Shown in pieces: positions 13,895-21,846 of a stretch of 33,439 bases of DNA. The stretch comes from Spirochaetes bacterium GWB1_60_80. Lineage in GTDB: Bacteria; Spirochaetota; Spirochaetia; Treponematales; UBA12059. The notes under the pieces are model-generated. The model was not told the DNA's origin and ran no database searches. It worked only from the letters and a program-made list of their open reading frames with translations. The stretch covers positions 1 through 33,439 of the forward strand of contig MIAR01000045.1 of the NCBI GenBank assembly GCA_001829185.1, written 5' to 3'. Position 1 is the first letter of the stretch; each line of letters begins with the position of its first letter. A program made the position numbers and the translations under genes.

Positions 13895-14284
13895 CTATTT
13901 TTTGAGGCGTTGCTTGTCTTTGGGGGTAACGCAGGTACCGATGGCCCGGCAGACCACGATTGGCTCTAGCAAGACGTCGGCCGCCGATTCGGACAGGTCG
14001 GGCCGAGGGCGGATCACCTTACGGGCCTCAAAGGTCATCTTGCGCGACGAATTGCCGACGTTGACGATCTGGCCATCGGCCTCGATATAGTCGCCGGCAA
14101 AGACCGGCGCCAGGAACTCGATCTTCTCGTAACCGGCAAACAAGCCCTCGTCGCCATCCTGACGAATCAAGAGCTCGGTGGCCACGTCGCCGAACAGCTG
14201 CAACATGCGGGCGCCATCCACTAAATTTCCGCCGTAATGGGCGTCGTGGGCGCTCATGCGCAGGCGAATCAATGCCTTATCCAT
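13895..14284 (-). CDS. kal: 3-aminobutyryl-CoA ammonia lyase
   Basis: A 129-residue hotdog-fold enzyme. The stretches [30 protein letters not shown] and [14 protein letters not shown] match the Kal family closely from memory. Kal removes ammonia from 3-aminobutyryl-CoA to give crotonyl-CoA in the anaerobic 3-keto-5-aminohexanoate pathway of lysine fermentation. The start at 14284 is chosen because AGGAGG lies 7 nt before it, although an in-frame TTG overlaps the upstream stop. The other pathway genes (kamA, kamDE, kdd, kce) are not in the window. It follows a MaoC-type hydratase gene by 2 nt and is surely co-transcribed with it. Confidence 0.8.
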   Translation of the reverse strand: MDKALIRLRMSAHDAHYGGNLVDGARMLQLFGDVATELLIRQDGDEGLFAGYEKIEFLAPVFAGDYIEADGQIVNVGNSSRKMTFEARKVIRPRPDLSESAADVLLEPIVVCRAIGTCVTPKDKQRLKK

Positions 14285-14286
14285 AA

Positions 14287-14718
14287 TCAAGCCTCCTTTC
14301 CAGGCACCATCAAGGTTGCCTCGCCATCGACCACCAGCTTGCCGGCCACCGCGCAGGTGGTCTTCAGGGTGACGAATTTCTTTTCCGGCACCAGGACCGT
14401 AACCTCGACCCGGGCCGTTACCGTGTCGCCGATGCGCACCGGCGCCTTGAACTTGAGGGCCTGCGATACGTAAATGCAGCCCGGACCGGGTAATTTAGTG
14501 CCCAGCACCGTGGAAATGAAGGCCGCCGACAGCATGCCGTGGGCGATGCGCCCCTTGAACATGGTAGTCTGGGCGTATTCCTCATTAACGTGCACCGGGT
14601 TAAAGTCGCCGGAAACGCCGGCAAAACCGGCGATGTCGGCCTCGGTGACCGTCTTGGCAAACTCTGCCGACTGCCCGAGCTTGATCTCGTCAAAATAGTA
14701 GCCGTTCATACTGTTCAT
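14287..14718 (-). CDS. MaoC-like (R)-specific enoyl-CoA hydratase
   Basis: A 143-residue single hotdog protein. The hydratase-2 motif is seen as [17 protein letters not shown], with Asp38 and His43 as the catalytic pair, then [10 protein letters not shown]. This matches PhaJ-type (R)-enoyl-CoA hydratases, which hydrate crotonyl-CoA to (R)-3-hydroxybutyryl-CoA. The start at 14718 follows GGAGAG. Its partner Kal produces crotonyl-CoA, so the two would act in sequence: 3-aminobutyryl-CoA to crotonyl-CoA to 3-hydroxybutyryl-CoA. The physiological direction is inferred. No acyltransferase or dehydrogenase is adjacent. Confidence 0.85.
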   Translation of the reverse strand: MNSMNGYYFDEIKLGQSAEFAKTVTEADIAGFAGVSGDFNPVHVNEEYAQTTMFKGRIAHGMLSAAFISTVLGTKLPGPGCIYVSQALKFKAPVRIGDTVTARVEVTVLVPEKKFVTLKTTCAVAGKLVVDGEATLMVPGKEA

Positions 14719-14843
14719 TGATACTCTCCATCTTGTGCCGACCAGGCGGCCAGCGACCTTTGTTGGCGCCCGAGTTGCCAAGCGCCTTCACAATTAAAGC
14801 ACAGAATTGCCACCACGTACATAGTTTTTAGTCAGTCAGCCTG

Positions 14844-14877
14844 AAAAAGCCCTCCGAACCAATACGGCGCGGAGGCT
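14844..14877 (-). terminator. Rho-independent terminator after the LysM gene
   Basis: On the minus strand AGCCTCCG pairs with CGGAGGGCT with one bulge, and TTTTT follows (the A run at 14844-14848). It lies 34 bp after the LysM stop codon and before the next gene in the same direction. Confidence 0.65.
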
Positions 14878-14910
14878 GGATACCGGGTCGCCCTGAAGAC
14901 GACCGTAAAT

Positions 14911-15483
14911 TTAGCGCGACTGGAACCAGGCCAGGTCGTCGGCGTTGATACGGGCGGCAAAAGCCGTAAACAGGTCGGCGTCGTAGTACAGCGCCTCCAA
15001 CAGCACCCAGCGGCGCGGATTGACCAAGCCAGCGCCGTTCTGGACAGAGGCCTCGTAGGTTTGCAGATAGGCCTCGGTCATGAACAGTCTGCCGATGGCG
15101 TCCAGACCCTCGACGGCCGCCGCATCGAAGGGCAGGCGATAGAGCGTAATGACCATGCCCGGCTCGATGATTTCAGCGTTGGCAATGAGCTCGCGGTTAG
15201 TCAGAAACAGCACCGGCCAATAGCGGTAATTGCCGTACAGCCGGGCCGCAATGGCGCGCAGGCTATCGTCGGCCAAAACCGTGTACTGGCGCTCGACATT
15301 GGCCTTGATGCTCTCAATGGTCGGCGCGGCGGCGGCAGTGGCAGTAGTAACAACGACACTAGAAGCCGTAGCGGCAGTGGTGGCAGTGCCCGCCGTGGTG
15401 GCGCCCGGCGGGATGATGGTCTGACCAAAGCCAAACGCCGCAGGTATTCCGACCAACAGCAGAACGAGACCCAATTTCCCCAT
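14911..15483 (-). CDS. Exported LysM-domain protein
   Basis: A 190-residue protein with a signal peptide (MGKLGLVLLLVGIPAAFGFG, cleaved near QT). A Thr/Ala-rich linker of about 35 residues follows. One LysM-like domain lies at about 65-116: YTVLADDSLRAIAARLYGNYRYWPVLFLTN and EIIEPGMVITLY. LysM binds glycan strands of peptidoglycan, so a periplasmic or wall-associated role is likely. The remaining 70 residues are helical and have no known domain. The start at 15483 follows GGGGAG. A longer in-frame extension upstream has no ribosome-binding site. It appears monocistronic with its own terminator. Confidence 0.85.
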   Translation of the reverse strand: MGKLGLVLLLVGIPAAFGFGQTIIPPGATTAGTATTAATASSVVVTTATAAAAPTIESIKANVERQYTVLADDSLRAIAARLYGNYRYWPVLFLTNRELIANAEIIEPGMVITLYRLPFDAAAVEGLDAIGRLFMTEAYLQTYEASVQNGAGLVNPRRWVLLEALYYDADLFTAFAARINADDLAWFQSR

Positions 15484-15698
15484 ATTTCTCCCCTTGAAAC
15501 ATATAGGCTGATTCCATGGTTCAAGGCCGGAAGGCCGCCACGGCACCGCTGGAGTGTACTCCGGCCAGCAGCCGGAAGCAAGTAGAAACCATTCATACCA
15601 TAAATACCCTGCCGGGGCGACCAGGGTAGCCGCTACCGACCCGAATTAGCGCTTTGGGTTTTATTATGCAAAAATATGCTCAAAATGAGGTTACCAGA

Positions 15699-15726
15699 TT
15701 GCTTTTTGGAACTTTTGTACTATATT
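15699..15726 (+). promoter_or_regulatory. Promoter of the lipoprotein gene
   Basis: TTGCTT (15699-15704) and TATATT (15721-15726) are spaced by 16 nt in an AT-rich patch that contrasts with the flanks. The predicted leader is about 50 nt and ends in GGAGG (15776-15780). Confidence 0.6.
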
Positions 15727-15786
15727 AAACAGGGTGCGATCCGTCGCCAAGACCCTGCACAATCACTCGAACCATGGAGGTTTATG

Positions 15787-16812
15787 ATGAAGAAATCCCA
15801 GAAGATCCTGATGCTGGCTATAGCAGCTTTGATGGTTTTTGCAGTCAGCTCGTGCGACTTGCTTTTTGGTGTCCTCGACGCACTGCAAGATCCCACGGTT
15901 ACTGTTATCGACGCCCGTACCGGCTTACCAATTTCTGATGCCATTATTACTTTGACGCCGCTAGCTGTCGAGGAAGGCAAAACGCAAGTGGCTGTTACTG
16001 CCACCACCAGTTCTTCAGGAACAGCCACTTTTGACGATGTCACCTACGGCAGCTATACCGTCACTGGTGAACTTACAGGCTATGTATTCATCCCGTTCAC
16101 CGCCACTGTAGCAGGTTGGGCCGTTAACCTTGGCACCATGTATGCCGCCACCACTGCAAAAGGAACCGATACAAACGCCATATCAATCTTCCTAACATGG
16201 AACAGCCTCGACCTCGACTCCTGGTTCACCTACCCAACAACCTTTGATGCCGCTAACAGTGCCGAAATCAATTTTACTGAAGATGGCTACTACGCTCTCG
16301 CCGCCACTGGTCGCAGTAAGATCTACCATGCCAATAAAGGTTCTACCGATACCTTCGCTATGCTCGATGTAGACAATACCGATGGCACAGGCCCTGAGAC
16401 CATTTCCGTTCTCGGCAATCAGGGTCCGCTGGCGGACAGCGGCGTTGGGGTAATTCCAACCAGCACAAGCTTCATCATGAGCGCACTCCCTGCAGGAAAC
16501 TATTACTACATGGGTGCCGGTGAGTATTATGTCAACGCCTATACCGCCGCCACTAGCCTCGATGTCCAGGATGTCCGTGTTGTCATCACCCAAGGTTCAA
16601 GCATCAAGGGTATCTTCAACCTACCTACCAATCTGACTCAAGAGACGGTCAGCTTATTCCGCGTCCACTACTTCAATGACGCTACCGAAGCCAATTACTA
16701 CATGGTCTTCGTGCCGGACTTCCGCCTTGTCGGCACCGGGGGAACGGACGGACAAGCTGCCATCCGCAGCCTAAGCAACGATGACATCTTCGTAATCAGC
16801 GGCCAACGCTAA
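15787..16812 (+). CDS. Lipoprotein with carboxypeptidase-regulatory-like domain
   Basis: A 341-residue predicted lipoprotein. The signal ends in a lipobox, AVSSC, with Cys22 or Cys23 depending on the start. Two adjacent ATGs exist (15784, 15787); GGAGG at 15776-15780 is 3 nt from the first and 6 nt from the second, favouring the second. Residues of about 35-110 (VTVIDARTGLPISDAIITLTP, GTATFDDVTYGSYTVTGELTGY) form a CarboxypepD_reg-like beta-sandwich, a module of surface and transport proteins. The rest (about 200 residues) is beta-rich, Asp/Thr-heavy and unrecognised. The codon use is less GC-rich than in neighbours. It ends before a strong terminator. Confidence 0.8.
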   Translation: MKKSQKILMLAIAALMVFAVSSCDLLFGVLDALQDPTVTVIDARTGLPISDAIITLTPLAVEEGKTQVAVTATTSSSGTATFDDVTYGSYTVTGELTGYVFIPFTATVAGWAVNLGTMYAATTAKGTDTNAISIFLTWNSLDLDSWFTYPTTFDAANSAEINFTEDGYYALAATGRSKIYHANKGSTDTFAMLDVDNTDGTGPETISVLGNQGPLADSGVGVIPTSTSFIMSALPAGNYYYMGAGEYYVNAYTAATSLDVQDVRVVITQGSSIKGIFNLPTNLTQETVSLFRVHYFNDATEANYYMVFVPDFRLVGTGGTDGQAAIRSLSNDDIFVISGQR

Positions 16813-16854
16813 TCATTATTCCGGGAAGCCATCCGGTTTCCTGACAAACCAAAG

Positions 16855-16894
16855 CACCAGCCGATTACTTTCGTAAAAGGCTGGTGACTTTTTT
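16855..16894 (+). terminator. Rho-independent terminator after the lipoprotein gene
   Basis: CACCAGCC (16855-16862) pairs with GGCTGGTG (16879-16886), followed by ACTTTTTT. It separates the lipoprotein gene from the PEGA-repeat gene. Confidence 0.85.
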
Positions 16895-16932
16895 AGAAAC
16901 CCGGTATGAATCCATGCCGTACAGGAGCCATC

Positions 16933-17904
16933 ATGAAACGTCTTATTGTGCTTGCAATGACCCTATTGCTGCTGGCTGGCAACGGTTTTGCCCAGTCCAC
17001 CTCCTCGGGTAGCCGTACCCCCACCGCCCCTACCACCTTTACCCTGACCATCAACCTGACGCCCGCCGTCAGCGGCGCCACCTACTTCGTCGACAACGTC
17101 GACATCAAGGGCAACGTCACCTCGGTATCGGCCGGCAACCACACCATCCGCGTTACCGCCCCCGGTTACCAGGACTTCACTACCACCGTTAACATCACGG
17201 CCAACACGGCGGTACCGGTAAGCATGCGGGCAAACTCGGCCACCCTGACGGTGCAGCTCCAGAACCGCGAGCGGATCACCAACCTCAAGATCTATGTCGA
17301 CAACGCCGAGATTCGCGGTACCAGCGCTTCCCTGGCCCTCGGCAACCACGTCGTCAGGGTGACTGCCACCGGTTATCAGGACTTTACCACCTCGGTCAGC
17401 CTCACCGGCAATATGAACATACCGGTCACCCTGATACCGTCCACCGCCAACCTGACCATCAGTATCCAGAACCGCGAAAACATCGCCAACCTCAAGTTCT
17501 TTGTCGACAACGCCGAGATTCGCGGCACGACCGCGACCATTCCGCTCGGCAATCATACCGTCCGGGTCACAGCCGCCAACTACGTCGAATTCACGACCAC
17601 CGTGAACCTGACCGGTGACATGAATATTCCGGTAACCCTAATGGCGGCCACCGCTACCATCAATGTTTCCATCCCGGCCAGCCTGCAAAACCAGGGGCTG
17701 GGTCGCGACTTCATCCGCCAGATCTTCGTCTACATCGACGGCGCCAAGCAGAATCTGCCCAACAACAGTCAGCTGATTATCCCGTTTGGCCAGCACACCA
17801 TCCGCATCGAAACCGGTGGATTGCAGGCCGAAGTATCCTTCAACTTCCAGGCCGGCGTCACCTACACCATCGAGCCGGTCTTCAGCCTGACCGTCAAGCA
17901 GTAA
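16933..17904 (+). CDS. Secreted protein with tandem PEGA-like repeats
   Basis: A 323-residue exported protein (signal peptide MKRLIVLAMTLLLLAGNGFA). After a short Ser/Thr/Pro stretch it consists of about four beta-rich repeats of roughly 70 residues: 36-101, 102-171, 172-241 and a divergent 242-323. Each unit reads like a PEGA module: a strand such as LTISIQNRENIANLKFF, then VDNAEIRGT, then LGNHTVRVTA-YQDFTTTV and a NIPVTL ending. PEGA-like domains are found in surface and envelope proteins. Repeats 2 and 3 are nearly identical even at DNA level (210-bp period), implying recent duplication or gene conversion. The start at 16933 follows AGGAG. Role: probably envelope scaffolding or binding, by inference. 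Confidence 0.83.
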   Translation: MKRLIVLAMTLLLLAGNGFAQSTSSGSRTPTAPTTFTLTINLTPAVSGATYFVDNVDIKGNVTSVSAGNHTIRVTAPGYQDFTTTVNITANTAVPVSMRANSATLTVQLQNRERITNLKIYVDNAEIRGTSASLALGNHVVRVTATGYQDFTTSVSLTGNMNIPVTLIPSTANLTISIQNRENIANLKFFVDNAEIRGTTATIPLGNHTVRVTAANYVEFTTTVNLTGDMNIPVTLMAATATINVSIPASLQNQGLGRDFIRQIFVYIDGAKQNLPNNSQLIIPFGQHTIRIETGGLQAEVSFNFQAGVTYTIEPVFSLTVKQ

Positions 17905-17924
17905 GCGGTTTTCGTGCCGACAGG

Positions 17925-17965
17925 GGGCTGCCTGCGGGCAGCCCTTTTTATTAGCCCGCAGGCAG
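17925..17965 (+). terminator. Terminator with an alternative overlapping hairpin
   Basis: GGGCTGCC (17925-17932) pairs with GGCAGCCC (17937-17944) around a TGCG loop, followed by TTTTT, a standard terminator. In addition CTGCCTGCGGGC (17928-17939) is perfectly complementary to GCCCGCAGGCAG (17954-17965). This would give a second, mutually exclusive hairpin that hides the terminator stem. Confidence 0.8.
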
Positions 17966-18031
17966 TGATCCGTTTGCCCCCCGACCGGGCGATTGACCCT
18001 TGGCACACGCACCGGGTGGCCGAGCCGCCCC

Positions 18032-18058
18032 TTGGCGTGTCGGCTCGGCTTGTATTAT
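18032..18058 (+). promoter_or_regulatory. Possible promoter of mutM, near-leaderless
   Basis: TTGGCG (18032-18037) and TATTAT (18053-18058) with a short 15-nt spacer. The mutM ATG follows 9 nt after the -10 box, without a Shine-Dalgarno sequence. Confidence 0.4.
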
Positions 18059-18067
18059 GGTAGCAGT

Positions 18068-18958
18068 ATGCCCGAACTTCCCGAAGTCGAAACCGTCTGC
18101 CGCGGCTTGGCCGCCCTCTTACCGGGGCGGCGCATCAGCGGCGTGGAATGCCTGAACGCCAAGAGTTTCCCACAGGCTGACTCCGCCGGCCTGATCGGTG
18201 TTGGCTTTACGGCCGTGCGGCGGCGGGCCAAGCTGATCATCATCGAGCTGGACAACGGCCACTGCCTGCTGGTGCACCTCAAGATGACCGGCCAGCTGGT
18301 TTTCGTGGCCGACGACGGCGAACGCTTTGGCGCCGGCCACCCGAACGACTCCTTGGTGAACCGCTTGCCGGACCGCTCCACGCGGGTCATCTTTCGCCTG
18401 ACCGGAGCGACGCTATACTTCAATGACCAACGCAAGTTCGGCTGGATACTGCTCTTGGACACCGACCGCCTGGCCGAGCAGCCCTTCCTGCGCAAGCTGG
18501 GGCCGGAACCGCTGTCCGATACTTTCAGCGCGGAAGTACTAGCCCAGGCCTTGCGGCCGCGGTCGCGCACCAGCATCAAGGCGGCTTTATTGGACCAGAC
18601 GGTGCTGGCCGGGGTAGGTAACATCTACGCCGACGAGGCGCTCTGGGCGGCCGAAGTGCACCCCGCCCGCCCGGTGGGCAGCCTGTCGGCCGACGACATC
18701 GCCCGCCTGTGGCGGGAACTGCGCGTCATCTTGCAGCTGAGTATCGACCAGGGCGGCTCCAGCGACCGTAACTATGTCGACGCCACCGGCCAGCGCGGCT
18801 CGTACCTGCGCTTCGCCCGGGTCTTCCGGCGCCAGGGGCAGCTATGTCCGCGCTGCGGGTCGACCATCATCAAGACCAGGGTGGCTGGCCGCGGCACCCA
18901 CCTCTGCCCGACCTGCCAGCTAGCGCCGGTCGGCACGACGGACGCCGCCGCCCGATAG
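18068..18958 (+). CDS. mutM: Formamidopyrimidine-DNA glycosylase (Fpg/MutM)
   Basis: A 296-residue DNA repair enzyme that excises 8-oxoguanine and formamidopyrimidines and nicks the strand. The N-terminus MPELPEVETV is the hallmark, with Pro2 as the catalytic nucleophile and Glu3; this fixes the start at 18068. VHLKMTGQL contains the conserved catalytic-loop Lys. QTVLAGVGNIYADEALW is the helix-two-turn-helix. The C-terminal zinc finger is CPRCGSTIIKTRVAGRGTHLCPTCQ in pattern, with all four Cys. It is about 20 residues longer than the usual 270, from a short insertion around residues 85-100 (AGHPNDSLVNRLPD) and a C-terminal tail. Together with MutT at 581 it forms a GO-system pair, though they are not linked. 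Confidence 0.95.
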   Translation: MPELPEVETVCRGLAALLPGRRISGVECLNAKSFPQADSAGLIGVGFTAVRRRAKLIIIELDNGHCLLVHLKMTGQLVFVADDGERFGAGHPNDSLVNRLPDRSTRVIFRLTGATLYFNDQRKFGWILLLDTDRLAEQPFLRKLGPEPLSDTFSAEVLAQALRPRSRTSIKAALLDQTVLAGVGNIYADEALWAAEVHPARPVGSLSADDIARLWRELRVILQLSIDQGGSSDRNYVDATGQRGSYLRFARVFRRQGQLCPRCGSTIIKTRVAGRGTHLCPTCQLAPVGTTDAAAR

Positions 18959-18978
18959 CCCAAAGCACCCGGAGTCGC

Positions 18979-18984
18979 TATAAT
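18979..18984 (+). promoter_or_regulatory. Possible -10 element of the MFS gene
   Basis: A perfect TATAAT ends 10 nt before the ATG at 18995. No good -35 box is seen, and no Shine-Dalgarno sequence lies between, so a near-leaderless message or read-through from mutM is possible. Confidence 0.35.
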
Positions 18985-18994
18985 CTCCGGCATC

Positions 18995-20293
18995 ATGCCA
19001 AAACGTTTGTCCTCCCGCTTGGTTTCCCGCACCTTGGCTTACGCCCGCAGCTTTCCCTTGCCGGTCTGGCTACTGGTGGCCGCCACGCTAATTGAGTCCA
19101 CCGGCCGCTTTATGGTGGTGCCCTACCTGAGCCTATACATGAAGGGCGAGGGCGTCAGCCTGGGTACGCTGGGCCTGGTTCTGGGGGCGGCGCCGATCGC
19201 CAATGTGGTGTTTGGCGCCTGGGGCGGTCAATTGTCCGACCGGCTGGGCCGCAAGCCAGTCCAGATCCTGGGCGTGGCCATCAGCGGCCTGTCGATGTTC
19301 GGCTTCGCGCTGGCCGGCGCCAATCCGGTGGTTCTGGCCATCCTCAACTTCATGAACGGCATGACCCGCACCTTCTACCGGCCGGCCACCAGTGCCGCCC
19401 TGGCCGATCTGTGCCCGCCGAACAAGCGCTCCGAGGCCTTCGCCCTCAACCGCATCGCCATCAACCTAGCCTTTGGCATGGGACCAGTTCTGGGCGTGGC
19501 TATCTTCCAGACCCGCCCATTGGCCGGCTTCGTCATCGCCGGCTGCATCAACCTGGCGGTCGGCCTGTACATCGCCCTGGCAGTGCCGGAATCGGCGCCT
19601 GGCCACCGCAAGAGCGACCGCCTGGCCACCAGCCACGCGGCAACGGTCTCTATCGGGCTCGGTCAGCCAGCCGGAGAGCCAGTATCAAGCTCATCCCGAC
19701 CGGCCGGCGCCAGCGCCTGGAGGGAGATAGCCCGGGATGGCGGCTTCTGGGTCTGGACGGCCGGCATGATGTTTGTCTGGGGCGCTTACGACATGATTCA
19801 GAGCTTCCTGCCTCTGCACCTGCAGGACAGGCAGGTGGCGTTGTGGGCTTACAGCGCCATCCTGACCACCAACGCCCTGATCTGCGTGTTTTTGCAGTTG
19901 CCCTTCTCGCGCCGGCTGCGGGTGGCGCCTTTCGCCCGCGCCGCCGGCCTATCCAAACTGCCCTTCGCCCTCGGCTTTATCGGCTTCGCCGTGTTCCGCT
20001 TGCCGGCGCTCTTGATTATGTCGATGGTAATCTTGAGCCTGGGGGAGGTCTGGGGTTCGGCGGTCCAGGTGCGCTTTATCCCGGAGCACGCCCGACCGGC
20101 CTTGCTGGGCCGCTATATGGGTCTGTCCATGGTCAGCGAGCTGGGCAAGGCCTTCGCCTCGCCGGCCGCCGGCTTTCTAATGGCCGCTACCGGCGGCACG
20201 ACTGTATTCTTCATGGCCGCCGGCATGACGCTGGTTGGCGGCCTGTTGCTGTTTTTCGCTGGCCGGGCTCAGGATAGGCACCGACCGTCCTGA
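18995..20293 (+). CDS. Major facilitator superfamily transporter
   Basis: A 432-residue membrane protein with about 12 hydrophobic segments in two halves, separated by a hydrophilic loop near residues 195-245 (ESAPGHRKSDRL and following). The MFS motif A between helices 2 and 3 is visible as GGQLSDRLGRKPVQ, and helix 4/5 motifs follow (MTRTFYRPATSAALADLCPP, FALNRIAINLAFGMGPVLG). It resembles drug/sugar efflux-type proton antiporters, but the substrate cannot be told. It lies 37 bp after mutM in the same direction and is convergent with the tryptophanase gene, 70 bp apart. No terminator hairpin with a T-run was seen between them. Confidence 0.88.
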   Translation: MPKRLSSRLVSRTLAYARSFPLPVWLLVAATLIESTGRFMVVPYLSLYMKGEGVSLGTLGLVLGAAPIANVVFGAWGGQLSDRLGRKPVQILGVAISGLSMFGFALAGANPVVLAILNFMNGMTRTFYRPATSAALADLCPPNKRSEAFALNRIAINLAFGMGPVLGVAIFQTRPLAGFVIAGCINLAVGLYIALAVPESAPGHRKSDRLATSHAATVSIGLGQPAGEPVSSSSRPAGASAWREIARDGGFWVWTAGMMFVWGAYDMIQSFLPLHLQDRQVALWAYSAILTTNALICVFLQLPFSRRLRVAPFARAAGLSKLPFALGFIGFAVFRLPALLIMSMVILSLGEVWGSAVQVRFIPEHARPALLGRYMGLSMVSELGKAFASPAAGFLMAATGGTTVFFMAAGMTLVGGLLLFFAGRAQDRHRPS

Positions 20294-20362
20294 CGACCGG
20301 CCAGCCAGCCAGCCGATCAGACGGCGGGACCGGTGCTTTCCTACGCCAATCCCGCCGAGGCG

Positions 20363-21757
20363 CTATGGAGCCGGCGACAACTCCACCGTGAAGTGGCGCA
20401 TGATGGGCGCTTCCCATTTGATGACAAAACCTTTACGAATGCCGCCGGCCCGTTCCTTGACATTGGCCAGGGCGGCCGCGATATAGTCCATGTGCGAATT
20501 GGTGTAAGTCCGGCGCGGGATGGCCAGGCGCAGCAACTCCAGGGCCGGATAGCGTTCCTGGTGGGTCTCGGGATCGCGGTCGGCCAGCAGGGTGCCGATC
20601 TCGACGCCGCGAACGCCGCCTTCCCGATACAACTCGATGCCAAGGGTCTGGGCGATGAACTGTTCTTTTGGGACCTGCGGCAGAAATTTCCTGGCGTCAA
20701 CGAAGATAGCGTGGCCGCCGTAGGGGCGTTGCACGACGATGCCGGAGTCGGTCAGCTTGCGGCCGAGGTAGGCCACCTGCCCCACTCGGGCTTCCAAGTA
20801 GTCGAACTCGGTAGCTTCGTCCAGGCCGACCGATAGGGCACCCATGTCGCGCCCGGCCATGCCGCCGTAGGTGATGAAGCCCTCGAACATGATGTTGAAG
20901 GTACAGCACTGGCGGAACAGCTCCTGGTCGCGAAAGGCGATGAAGCCGCCGATGTTGACGATGCCGTCCTTCTTGCTGCTCATGGTAACGCCGTCGGCGT
21001 AGCTGAACATTTCGCGCACGATCTGCTTGATCGTCTTGTCGCTATATCCGGTTTCGCGCGTCTTGATAAAGTAGGCATTTTCCGCAAAGCGGGCCGAATC
21101 GAAAAACAGCGGGATATGGTACTGCCGGCTGAGGGCGGCCACGGCCTTGATGTTGGCCATGGATACCGGCTGGCCGCCAGAGCTGTTACAGGTAATGGTC
21201 AGCACGCAAAGCGGAATGGCCTGGCGCGGATATTTTTTGTAGACAGCCTCGAGCTTGGCCAGGTCGATATTGCCCTTAAAGGGGTGGTCGAGCTCAGTGT
21301 CGAAGGCTTCGTCGATGGTACAATCGATGGCCTTGGCGTGGCGGAACTCGATGTGTCCCTTGGTGGTGTCGAAATGGCTGTTACCGGGCACCACTTTGCC
21401 CTGGCCGGCATCGCCGACGCCGATCATGGCGCTGAACAGGACATTCTCGGCGGCCCGTCCCTGATGGGTGGGCAGGAAGAAGGGAAAGCCCAGGATGCGC
21501 TCAATTGCGTCCTTGAGCTTGTAGTAGGAACTGGCGCCGGCGTAACTCTCGTCGCCCAGCATAATCTCGGACCACTGGGCGCTCGACATGGCGCCGGTGC
21601 CGGAGTCGGTCAACAGATCGATATAGACTTGCTCGCTGCGCAGGTTGAACAGGTTGTACTGCGCGGCCTTGATCCAGGCTTCACGTTCCACCCGGCTGGG
21701 GCGGTAGATCGGCTCGATGGTTTTTATGCGGTATGGCTCGGCCCAGGGTAAATCCAT
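20363..21757 (-). CDS. tnaA: Tryptophanase (tryptophan indole-lyase)
   Basis: A 464-residue PLP enzyme converting L-tryptophan to indole, pyruvate and ammonia. Family blocks: EPYRIKTIEPI, YIDLLTDSGTGAMS, PTHQGRAAEN, FFDSARFAENAYFIK (Asp220, Arg223), and SSKKDGIVNIGG with the PLP-binding Lys263. Tyrosine phenol-lyase is the close alternative. Here the C-terminal RHFT (His455) matches tryptophanase, where the lyase for tyrosine has Phe. The FDTTKGH and LLADRDPETHQERYPALELLRLAIPR stretches also side with TnaA. The start follows AGGAGGAC. A possible -10 (TACAAT, 21785-21790 on the minus strand) lies upstream, with a poor -35. No leader peptide like E. coli TnaC was found. It suggests amino-acid fermentation. 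Confidence 0.92.
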   Translation of the reverse strand: MDLPWAEPYRIKTIEPIYRPSRVEREAWIKAAQYNLFNLRSEQVYIDLLTDSGTGAMSSAQWSEIMLGDESYAGASSYYKLKDAIERILGFPFFLPTHQGRAAENVLFSAMIGVGDAGQGKVVPGNSHFDTTKGHIEFRHAKAIDCTIDEAFDTELDHPFKGNIDLAKLEAVYKKYPRQAIPLCVLTITCNSSGGQPVSMANIKAVAALSRQYHIPLFFDSARFAENAYFIKTRETGYSDKTIKQIVREMFSYADGVTMSSKKDGIVNIGGFIAFRDQELFRQCCTFNIMFEGFITYGGMAGRDMGALSVGLDEATEFDYLEARVGQVAYLGRKLTDSGIVVQRPYGGHAIFVDARKFLPQVPKEQFIAQTLGIELYREGGVRGVEIGTLLADRDPETHQERYPALELLRLAIPRRTYTNSHMDYIAAALANVKERAGGIRKGFVIKWEAPIMRHFTVELSPAP

Positions 21758-21846
21758 GCGTCTAGTCCTCCTGACTTCGTCTGCATTGTAAACCGAAAAC
21801 GTCGGGAGGTCTACTAGTGATTTGCAGCTAATTATCGACAGGGTAA

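Noticed and set aside
20363-21757. Tyrosine phenol-lyase as an alternative to tryptophanase
   Set aside because: The C-terminal RHFT with His and several TnaA-like stretches favour tryptophanase; tyrosine phenol-lyase has Phe at that place.
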